Assembly: GCF_965138225.1 (NCBI RefSeq)
Contig: NZ_CBCSAX010000006.1
Source of the DNA: Helicobacter_D ganmani
GTDB taxonomy: Bacteria > Campylobacterota > Campylobacteria > Campylobacterales > Helicobacteraceae
Strand: one strand, 5' to 3'
Length of the DNA stretch: 64,000 bases
Part shown: positions 57,475-64,000 of the stretch, piece after piece
Layout: the number at the start of each line of letters is the position of its first letter
Numbering within the stretch: position 1 is the first letter of the stretch
The notes under the pieces: model-generated
The model's input: only the letters and a program-made list of their open reading frames with translations
The model's database searches: none
What the model was told of the DNA's origin: nothing
Made by a program: the position numbers and the translations under genes

Positions 57475-59327
57475 TAATTTTCCTTAAATTTTTGATTCCA
57501 AATTTCAAGCGCAAACAAACTCCATAGCATTTTTGCGCGTTTTTCTCTAGGATAGTTATAAGACGCATTACAAAGCGATTCTATCCTATTTTTAGGCAAA
57601 AATATTTGTGCAATTTGGGGTGCTTGCAAAGTATCCAAAACAAGCTCTTTTAGCTCTCCCTCTATCCACGCACTAAGCGGCACTTCAAAGCCTCTTTTAG
57701 GAGCTTGAACGACTTTCTTATCTAAATACTTTTGCGCTAGCTTCCTAAGCAAATATTTTGTCGTCTTACCACGCACCTTTAAATTATCTTCTAAAGTCGG
57801 CGCAAATTCCACCAATTCCTTAGACAGAAAAGGTGAACGCGCTTCCAAAGAATGCGCCATTGTCGCAATATCCATTTTGGGCAATAAATCACACAAAAGC
57901 AAATTTTTTGCGTCCAAGAGCAACATCTGTGCAAGGGGAGAATATCCACCCTTGAACATTGATTCCACTTCCCTTTGAAAAATATTGAATGTCTCACTCC
58001 TAAAAGAATGGAATCCTGCAAAAATATCTGTGGTAGAGCGCAAATAATATTCACCAAAATTTTGCTTATACGCTCCTGCCATTTGCAAAAGACGATAAAA
58101 ATAATTATAAAGGGATTGTTTCACGCTAGGCTTTGGCAATCTCCTTGCAAGTGCGCTAAAAAGCAGAATCTTTGGCAAAAGCAAATGCCCGACATATCTT
58201 CTATAACCGCCAAAGAGCTCATCTGCTCCATCTCCATTTAATACGACACTCAAATGCTCCTTTGCAGCTTTTGCCACATAAAAACTAGGAATTGCTGAAC
58301 TATCAAAAAAGGGACGTCCATAAGCTTGTAGGATTTTTGGCACATCTTGAATTAAATTTGTGCTAATCGTCAAACTTTGATGCTTTGTGCCAAACTTGTG
58401 CGCAGTTCGTTCCGCAAGATACGATTCATCAAACGCAGCATTCTCAAAACGAATCGTAAAGGTGCGTAAATCAGGTTTCATTTGTGAAGCCAAAGCCACA
58501 ATCAAAGAGCTATCAATCCCGCCACTTAAAAACGCTCCCACTTCCAAATCAGAAGACTCTATGCGTCGCGCAATACTTTGTTTCAATAGGCTTTCACATT
58601 GCTCAAGTGCTTCTTGCTCTTTGGTAATTTTGGGCAACTGATAGTAAGACTCTAGTTTAAAATAGGGCTTGATGCTTAATTGAAATGTATTTAAATTCAA
58701 GATTCCATAATGCGCATTAGGAATCGCAAAAACCTGTTTATAAGGAGTGCTGTCTTGATAAAAAAACCCGCTTTCTAAATAAAATTTTATCGCCTCCTCC
58801 TCTATTTCTAAAGGCATTTTAAAAAATTTCAAGATTCCACAAATCGTGTTCAACTCACTTGCAAAAACCATTTTAGATTCTTGCTTGTAATAAAAAAGCG
58901 GTTTTTTGCCCATTCTATCACGCGCAAAATAAAGCTTTTGATTTTTTGCATCATAAAGAACAAAGGCAAACATTCCATCTAGCATACCTAGACGCTCCAA
59001 AAATGCTTCCCCAAAATGCGTCCAAAGCCCCAAAAGAGTTTCTGTATCACTATGCGTTTGAAAAGCGAAGTCTAAACCCTCACGCAATTGTAGATGATTA
59101 TAAATCTCTCCATTAAAGAGGAGACACAAGTCCCCGCGTTGCATTGGCTGACGCGCAAGGGTGCTTAAATCTTGAATACTAAGGCGTGCGTGAAAAAATT
59201 GTAAAAATCCTCCTTGCGTCTTAGCTTCAAATACCCCTTTATCATCAGGTCCGCGATGGCGCATTAAGGAATAAACCTCCTCTAAAGGAATCTTGGAAAA
59301 ATTTAATGCTCCAGCAATTCCACACAT
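57474..59327 (-). CDS. asnB: Asparagine synthetase (glutamine-hydrolysing)
   Basis: Makes asparagine from aspartate with glutamine nitrogen. The N-terminal glutaminase begins MCGIAGAL, so Cys2 becomes the nucleophile, followed by 'LMRHRGPDDKGVFEAK' and 'CLLFNGEIYNHLQL'. The synthetase domain has the PP-loop 'VGAFLSGGIDSSLIVALA' and 'MDIATMAHSLEARSPFLSKE'. I take the ATG at 59327 with AAGGAG five bases before it, rather than the GTG two codons upstream. It has 617 residues. It sits 10 bases after pglB; an amide-forming role on a glycan is possible but a normal metabolic role is simpler. Confidence 0.93.
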   Translation of the reverse strand: MCGIAGALNFSKIPLEEVYSLMRHRGPDDKGVFEAKTQGGFLQFFHARLSIQDLSTLARQPMQRGDLCLLFNGEIYNHLQLREGLDFAFQTHSDTETLLGLWTHFGEAFLERLGMLDGMFAFVLYDAKNQKLYFARDRMGKKPLFYYKQESKMVFASELNTICGILKFFKMPLEIEEEAIKFYLESGFFYQDSTPYKQVFAIPNAHYGILNLNTFQLSIKPYFKLESYYQLPKITKEQEALEQCESLLKQSIARRIESSDLEVGAFLSGGIDSSLIVALASQMKPDLRTFTIRFENAAFDESYLAERTAHKFGTKHQSLTISTNLIQDVPKILQAYGRPFFDSSAIPSFYVAKAAKEHLSVVLNGDGADELFGGYRRYVGHLLLPKILLFSALARRLPKPSVKQSLYNYFYRLLQMAGAYKQNFGEYYLRSTTDIFAGFHSFRSETFNIFQREVESMFKGGYSPLAQMLLLDAKNLLLCDLLPKMDIATMAHSLEARSPFLSKELVEFAPTLEDNLKVRGKTTKYLLRKLAQKYLDKKVVQAPKRGFEVPLSAWIEGELKELVLDTLQAPQIAQIFLPKNRIESLCNASYNYPREKRAKMLWSLFALEIWNQKFKEN

Positions 59328-59336
59328 TTTCACTCC

Positions 59337-61583
59337 TTAATGCAACTGCAAAATACGCACAATATCGCCACTTGCAGTTACTTGATTAGGATAATTTGCA
59401 AAAAGCAATATTTGAATCATATTACTTTTTAGATAATGAGTGTTTAACAGCAAGGAATTTTTGCCAAAATTTATTTGCGTTAAGGATTCCTCGCCTTGTG
59501 AATCTATCCCCTGCGTATAAAAATCCCCATAAAGATAAATGGTTGTCTGTGGAGCAAGAGACATTTTCTGCGTGGAATCCCAAAAAACAAAAATATTTTT
59601 TTTATGTGCCTTTCCACTCTCTAAATCCAAATCCATAAACGCATTGATATTTGCCAACAGCGGTAGAATCCGCAAAGGCAAAACCCAATAAACTTTTGCT
59701 CCATTTGCTAATGCTCGTGGCTTGGATTCCAACTCCAATTCTTTCAAATAGGCATTTGCACCTTGCTTATGTGAAAGAATTTCAAAGATTTGATTCCATT
59801 GTTTTGGAGGAAGAGTTTGCATAGCCTGCGCAATCTCTAGCGAGAAGTTATAAAACAATGTCAAGGAGGGGCTAAGCAAAATTTTAGCGATTGGGAAATT
59901 TGCTGCTCCCGAATGTCTCGCGCCATCAAGCAATACTTGCGCCTTTGTAAAATATCTTAGCGCATATCCATAATCCCACCACGACAAAAGAATATCTTGC
60001 GAATGGAGTTTAAAATCCAAATCTTTGAAGGCTTGAACCTCGGCATTTTTTAGAATTGGAGGCGGAATTTGATAGTGTAAATTTGCAACCCACAGCGCGA
60101 TAACTGCACTGCTAGCAAGCAAAATAATAGCAAAAAACTTCCTTAAAAGATTCAAAACAACCAGACTCACAAAAGCAATCCCAAAAGCAATCACAGGTGT
60201 CATAAAAAAACTAAACCGCATACCCAGCCAAACAGACGCCACTCCCAAAAATGCAAAGGGCAGAAGAAAAACAAAAATCAACATGAGGGCTTGAGGGCGC
60301 GAAAGATTCGTTAAAGATTTGGATTCTTGAAAATCTTGCGCGCAAGAAGAGCAAGAATATGGGAGCTTAAAAAGAGATTCCAAAAATCCGCTATATTTCA
60401 AACTCGCCACCCAAAAGCCAAAAGTCATAACGCCAAAGGCTACAAAGCCAAGAAATGCAAGACAAAAAAGCGCAAGACCACCACTGCGTGCAAAGAGCGC
60501 GGAAAAGCTTGTGGGCATTGTCTCTAGGATTCCATTCACAACAGACGCATAAACATAGGCATTTGCGTGCTGTGTCGCTCCAAAAATATAGGCATTAATC
60601 TGCGCAAGAAGCGGATTTAAAGCTCCAAAAAAAATTGCATACCCCAAACTAAAAATAAGCCAAATCGACATCTTTTGAGGCAATTTTGCGATTCCAAACA
60701 AAAGCAAAACTAATGCCAAAAAACAAAAGGACGAGGGCGTAAGAATAATCAAAAAAACCGCAATGAATGCGAGGATTTTGCGAGAAATTACGCGCACCTT
60801 TAAGAATTGTATTCCCTCTAGCAGAACAAAAAGTGCGAATCCCAAAAGTAGCAGATTTTGGATTCCATTATGCCACGCAATGGCTAAATAACCAGAGATT
60901 CCAAAAAGTGCGAGGGATTTTAAGCATAAATCCCTGCGCGTTAAGAATCGTAATAAAAAAATAAAAGTAAGTAGAGGCAAAGTCAGCAACAACATATCTG
61001 TATCAAAATACCCAGCTCCCACACGCTGATAAAAACTAGGCAAAAGAATTGCAATCAAGCTTGCGACAAAAGCCAAAAACTGCAAACATAATGGGAAAGT
61101 ATTGAATAGTAAAGATTCCGCATTGGGCTGATTTAATCCCCGCAAAATTTGCAAGAGATTCCATACAACTTGCTTAAGAATCTGATAAATCAAAAGATAG
61201 AGCATAACTGCTGTGCTTGCGCTCAAAAAAACGCTACTCCAAGTCAGAGCAAACTCCAAACTCGTCCATTTTGCTAAAATTCCACCAAGAAGTGCAAGAA
61301 AATGCAAGGAGGATAATGTGTTCAAGATTTCTTTCCATTCCGAACTTCCATTAAGCAAAGCAAGAAAATCCCGCGCGCCTTTTGCGTAATAGTAGGCATC
61401 CATTGAAGTAAGAATCAATGCCCCCTCAAAAAAATTTTGAGGGGATTGCAAACGCAAAAAATCAAGAAAATGGAACCCCAAATGAATGCAACATAATGCC
61501 AAAATGAAAAATAGATGAAAAAATAAAACGGCATTCCATTGTGGATTTTGAAAATTCAAAATATACTTGATAGCTTTTAGCAT
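59337..61583 (-). CDS. pglB: STT3/PglB-type oligosaccharyltransferase
   Basis: Transfers a lipid-linked oligosaccharide to asparagine in periplasmic proteins. The first loop has 'LTSMDAYYYAKGARDFLAL' with the metal-site Asp62. The diagnostic WWDYGY motif is at 535-540, followed by 'FTKAQVLLDGARHSGAANF'. About twelve hydrophobic helices precede a C-terminal periplasmic domain (about 525-748). The 748 residues compare with 713 for Campylobacter PglB. No other pgl genes adjoin it. H. pullorum and relatives are known to carry two unlinked pglB genes, and this fits one of them. It probably begins an operon with asnB, moeB and midA. Confidence 0.92.
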   Translation of the reverse strand: MLKAIKYILNFQNPQWNAVLFFHLFFILALCCIHLGFHFLDFLRLQSPQNFFEGALILTSMDAYYYAKGARDFLALLNGSSEWKEILNTLSSLHFLALLGGILAKWTSLEFALTWSSVFLSASTAVMLYLLIYQILKQVVWNLLQILRGLNQPNAESLLFNTFPLCLQFLAFVASLIAILLPSFYQRVGAGYFDTDMLLLTLPLLTFIFLLRFLTRRDLCLKSLALFGISGYLAIAWHNGIQNLLLLGFALFVLLEGIQFLKVRVISRKILAFIAVFLIILTPSSFCFLALVLLLFGIAKLPQKMSIWLIFSLGYAIFFGALNPLLAQINAYIFGATQHANAYVYASVVNGILETMPTSFSALFARSGGLALFCLAFLGFVAFGVMTFGFWVASLKYSGFLESLFKLPYSCSSCAQDFQESKSLTNLSRPQALMLIFVFLLPFAFLGVASVWLGMRFSFFMTPVIAFGIAFVSLVVLNLLRKFFAIILLASSAVIALWVANLHYQIPPPILKNAEVQAFKDLDFKLHSQDILLSWWDYGYALRYFTKAQVLLDGARHSGAANFPIAKILLSPSLTLFYNFSLEIAQAMQTLPPKQWNQIFEILSHKQGANAYLKELELESKPRALANGAKVYWVLPLRILPLLANINAFMDLDLESGKAHKKNIFVFWDSTQKMSLAPQTTIYLYGDFYTQGIDSQGEESLTQINFGKNSLLLNTHYLKSNMIQILLFANYPNQVTASGDIVRILQLH

Positions 61584-61723
61584 TGAAGTTTCTTTATAAG
61601 AAATTCATAAAAACATATTTAGGTCTATGGGTTTTCCTTTTTGGAACACAAACCTTTGCTTTTCTCCACAAAAGAAACACCAAACCAAACTTTGAAGAAA
61701 TAAAAAGGAAAAACCCTCCAAAA

Positions 61724-61746
61724 ATTCCAAAAAGAATTGTTGGAAT
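61724..61746 (-). terminator. Probable rho-independent terminator of rplM-rpsI
   Basis: On the minus strand ATTCCAA (61746-61740) pairs with TTGGAAT (61730-61724) over a 9-base loop and is followed by TTTT. It lies 10 bases after the rpsI stop. Further downstream an imperfect 14-bp inverted repeat (61629-61642 with 61702-61716) encloses 59 bases. Confidence 0.55.
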
Positions 61747-61756
61747 GGAATTTTGA

Positions 61757-62146
61757 TTATCTTTTTGAAAATTGCGGGCTTCTTCTTGCTTTGCGCTTTC
61801 CGTATTTTTTACGCTCTACTACCCTAGAATCACGCGTCAATAAACCTTTAGGTTTTAAAATAGCTCTAAAATTAACATCATAAAGTGCTAAAGCCTTAGA
61901 AATCCCGTGCCTTAGTGCTTCTGCTTGCGCAGAGTAACCGCTACCAAATGCGACCGCAACAATATCCACACTTTTTTCTTGTTTTGTTAAAAGCAAAGGC
62001 TGCATTACTTTCATTTTGATTGCTTCATGACCACCCAACCAATCATTAAGATTTGTTTCATTAATGCTTAATTTTCCACTTCCGGGAGTTAGCCATACCT
62101 TTGCAATCGCTGTTTTTCTTTTTCCTGTTGCATAAATTTTTGCCAT
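61757..62146 (-). CDS. rpsI: 30S ribosomal protein S9
   Basis: Small-subunit protein whose C-terminal tail touches P-site tRNA. The 129 residues start 'AKIYATGKRKTAIAKVWLTP', contain 'GSGYSAQAEALRHGISKAL', and end in the invariant GKRKARRSPQFSKR with final Lys-Arg. It follows rplM by 10 bases, the universal L13-S9 pair. Confidence 0.99.
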   Translation of the reverse strand: MAKIYATGKRKTAIAKVWLTPGSGKLSINETNLNDWLGGHEAIKMKVMQPLLLTKQEKSVDIVAVAFGSGYSAQAEALRHGISKALALYDVNFRAILKPKGLLTRDSRVVERKKYGKRKARRSPQFSKR

Positions 62147-62156
62147 TTGTTAATCC

Positions 62157-62585
62157 TTATTTTGATTCTTTGGAAACTTGTGCGCTATGAGGATGAGTTG
62201 CATCACAATAGACTTTTAACTTTTTAATCATCATACGACCCAATTTCGTTTTAGGAAGCATACCACGAACAGCCAACTTATAGAGTTTCTCTGGGTGTTT
62301 CTCTAGCATTTCTTGCAGTGTTTTTGACTTCGTGCTACCAAAATATCCTGAATGCGTAAAATATTCTTTGTCCTTTAGTTTCATTCCGCTAAATTTTACT
62401 TTTGGCGCATTGATAACAACAACAAAATCACCGCAATCTACATTTGGTGTATAACTTGGTTTATGTTTGCCTCTTAAAAGTGTGGCAATTTCGGTGATGA
62501 GGCGACCAAATGTTTTACCCTCCGCATCTAAAACAATCCAATCACGTTTAATTTCGTTGGCTTTTGCCATTTTGGTAATTTTCAT
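62157..62585 (-). CDS. rplM: 50S ribosomal protein L13
   Basis: Early-assembly large-subunit protein. Key segments are 'RDWIVLDAEGKTFGRLITEI', 'LLRGKHKPSYTPNVDCGDFV' and 'VRGMLPKTKLGRMMIKKLKV'. I start at the ATG at 62585, seven bases after AAAGG, giving 142 residues; an upstream ATG would add 22 residues not found in L13 proteins and includes the promoter. Confidence 0.97.
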   Translation of the reverse strand: MKITKMAKANEIKRDWIVLDAEGKTFGRLITEIATLLRGKHKPSYTPNVDCGDFVVVINAPKVKFSGMKLKDKEYFTHSGYFGSTKSKTLQEMLEKHPEKLYKLAVRGMLPKTKLGRMMIKKLKVYCDATHPHSAQVSKESK

Positions 62586-62650
62586 AACTTTACCTTTCAT
62601 AATAATTTGCTTCTTACAATCCAAAATATTACTTTTGGAATAAATTTGCA

Positions 62651-62656
62651 ATTATA
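62651..62656 (-). promoter_or_regulatory. -10 element of rplM-rpsI
   Basis: TATAAT (after GCGC) on the minus strand, 66 bases before the chosen start. It overlaps the longer reading frame, which supports the shorter L13. Confidence 0.65.
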
Positions 62657-62755
62657 GCGCATTACTATAAATATTTACTTAAATTAAGTTATATTTTATA
62701 TAAATTGGAGATTTTATTGAATCTTTAAGATTCCAAAATGTAGAGGGGGTAAAGG

Positions 62756-63316
62756 TTATTTTCTACAATAATACACAAATGCGGGAGGAAAATTATTCCA
62801 TACGATTTTGGATTTTTTAATTTCACTAAACATTTTATCTCCATAGATTCTTTTTCGGAATCTCTTTGCACCTAATGTAGGCAGAATATAAGCAAAGGTA
62901 GCAAAATATCCCCCTGGACTTAGTGTATTGTAAATGTTTTCTAAAATACATTTTTGTGTCGCTTGGCTTAAAAGTGCCCAAGGAATCCCGGACACAATCA
63001 CATCAACAGAGGACATTTGCCTCTTTTGCATCATTGCTTGCAAGGATTCCGCAGAACCTAATGCAATATCAAGATTTGGAAACCTTTTGTGTAGCTTCTC
63101 CGCAATTTTAGGATTGATTTCAACCGCAAACAAATGTGCAGATTCAGATTTTTTACGCAATATAACCTCTGTAAAAGCTCCCATTCCTGGTCCTATTTCA
63201 ATGATATTAGAAGCCTGCTCAATGCCGATATTTTTTGTAATCATTTCCGCAAGATATTTAGAACTAGAGCATACAGCACCCGTTCGCTTCGGGTGCGCAA
63301 GATAATAGGGCAACAA
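62756..63316 (-). CDS. Phospholipid N-methyltransferase-like protein (KsgA-related fold)
   Basis: The 186 residues begin 'AHPKRTGAVCSSSKYLAEMI', the pattern of the COG3963 phospholipid methyltransferases, followed by SAM site 'NIIEIGPGMGAFTEVILRKK' and 'FAVEINPKIAEKLHKRFPNL'. 'DVIVSGIPWALLSQATQKCI' replaces the NPPY-type motif of rRNA dimethylases, so a small-molecule or lipid substrate is more likely than rRNA. The start is a TTG at 63316 with AGGAGG five bases upstream; a second TTG follows directly. It stands alone after rplM. Confidence 0.75.
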   Translation of the reverse strand: MLPYYLAHPKRTGAVCSSSKYLAEMITKNIGIEQASNIIEIGPGMGAFTEVILRKKSESAHLFAVEINPKIAEKLHKRFPNLDIALGSAESLQAMMQKRQMSSVDVIVSGIPWALLSQATQKCILENIYNTLSPGGYFATFAYILPTLGAKRFRKRIYGDKMFSEIKKSKIVWNNFPPAFVYYCRK

Positions 63317-63402
63317 CCAATCCTCCTAATTAATAAATTCGTCTTGATTAAAAGACTTTACAAAATTTATTTTACATAAACATGCAAATTTACTTGAATA
63401 TC

Positions 63403-63813
63403 TTAATCCCATTTTTGCCCTAATAAATTCCCATTCCTATCAAAAAACAATTCTAAACTATCGTTAATTTCAATCTCATAACCAAAACCTTTATAATCCA
63501 CATCGGTGATGTGTGAGCTGGGATACATTTGATGCACTTTGGCAAAAATGGTTTGTAGCGAAGCACCATAACCCATTTCATTATTATTCGGATAAGGCAT
63601 ATTCTGAATCGGTTGCGTTGGCGCAGACTGAATGGTATTATTTTCCTGTATATGTGGCTGTGCTGATTGCGTTGGCATTGAATTTGTCGGGGTGGTTGTA
63701 ACTTGATTTGTTGCTGGGGATTGTGGTAGGTTAGTGGTTTCCTCTATTGGAATATTAGGATTTGCCAACAAAACAGAGCTTAAAATAATATAGATAAAAA
63801 GTTTAAATTTCAT
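63403..63813 (-). CDS. Secreted protein with PepSY-like C-terminal domain
   Basis: Periplasmic or secreted protein of 136 residues. A signal peptide (about 1-17, MKFKLFIYIILSSVLLA) is followed by a Thr/Pro/Gln/Asn-rich low-complexity region (about 20-80) and a short domain 'VHQMYPSSHITDVDYKGFGY' with 'YEIEINDSLELFFDRNGNLL'. The alternating strands with Asp-x-x-Gly-x-Leu ends resemble PepSY/beta-lactamase-inhibitor-like domains. The function is unknown. Confidence 0.75.
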   Translation of the reverse strand: MKFKLFIYIILSSVLLANPNIPIEETTNLPQSPATNQVTTTPTNSMPTQSAQPHIQENNTIQSAPTQPIQNMPYPNNNEMGYGASLQTIFAKVHQMYPSSHITDVDYKGFGYEIEINDSLELFFDRNGNLLGQKWD

Positions 63814-64000
63814 TTAACTTCCTTATATTTGAAATTTACACAAAAGTATATAGTAATTTTGTCAATTTTTTATGAAGTTTTACCAAAGATTTCATCAAGA
63901 TTCATTGCACAATCGTAGAGTTTTATTCTTTTACAAATATTTTATGTAAAATGCACCCCTCTCAATACAAATGCACAATCCACAGGAATTCTGCCAATCT
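63814..64000. other. Intergenic region at the right edge
   Basis: No gene is visible. A plus-strand ATGTAAAAT (-10 like, about 63942-63950) may serve a gene beyond the window. Confidence 0.3.

Noticed and set aside
62586..62651. N-terminal extension of L13
   Set aside because: It overlaps the TATAAT promoter and is not found in L13 proteins.

Overview
The window is AT-rich epsilonproteobacterial DNA and most likely comes from an enterohepatic Helicobacter of the H. pullorum / H. canadensis / H. winghamensis type. The evidence is H. pylori-like gene order in several places (TonB-FliO-FliN; aminotransferase-MurC-MutS2; RhpA-type helicase), de novo purine genes that H. pylori lacks, an unlinked PglB/STT3 oligosaccharyltransferase, and a surface-sugar locus full of poly-G/C tracts. 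Two short N runs sit in such tracts, so this is a draft assembly. Species cannot be fixed from sequence reading alone.

Layout. 1-7951 (minus strand): the ancient cluster tRNA-Thr(UGU)-Tyr-Gly-Thr(GGU)-tuf-rpmG-tRNA-Trp-secE-nusG-rplK-rplA-rplJ-rplL-rpoB, with rpoB cut by the left edge. 8131-13147 (plus): a TonB-dependent receptor, a membrane protein, 5-formyl-THF cyclo-ligase and RNase Y. 13307-30844 (almost all minus): an O-antigen/LOS sugar locus. 30971-34193 (minus): tonB, fliO, fliN, a CheX-like protein and a CDF metal exporter. 34453-55563 (plus): pstSCAB, a chemoreceptor, mnmG, a C-terminal protease, purC-purS-purQ, an SH3-type membrane protein, plsC, a cold-shock/coiled-coil protein, a DEAD-box helicase, a PLP aminotransferase, murC and mutS2. 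55632-63813 (minus): a MidA-like methyltransferase, moeB/thiF, asnB, pglB, rpsI, rplM, a phospholipid-methyltransferase-like protein and a secreted PepSY-like protein.

The sugar locus. RmlA and RmlB make dTDP-4-keto-6-deoxyglucose. A QdtA/FdtA isomerase, a QdtB/FdtB aminotransferase and a sugar N-formyltransferase follow, while RmlC and RmlD are absent. This is the recipe for dTDP-3-formamido-3,6-dideoxyhexose (Qui3NFo or Fuc3NFo), not rhamnose. UDP-GlcNAc 2-epimerase, a PglD/NeuD-like acetyltransferase, a FemAB-like acyltransferase, GT2, GT4 and GT11 transferases, a radical SAM enzyme and a beta-propeller protein share the locus.

Three things stand out. (1) Four poly-G/C tracts lie near the 3' end of a gene. 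In each case one reading frame carries the upstream ribosome to a stop within about 20 nt of the next start codon and the other frames stop earlier. Three of the four downstream genes are exactly the isomerase, aminotransferase and formyltransferase, so the formylated sugar may be phase-varied by switching translational coupling. (2) A HipA-like kinase overlaps a gene joining a HipS-like N-terminal region to a HIRAN domain. (3) An SMC/OLD-like ATPase abuts a small PD-(D/E)XK-type nuclease. Modules 2 and 3, plus a broken DUF262 gene, make the sugar locus look like a small defence island as well.
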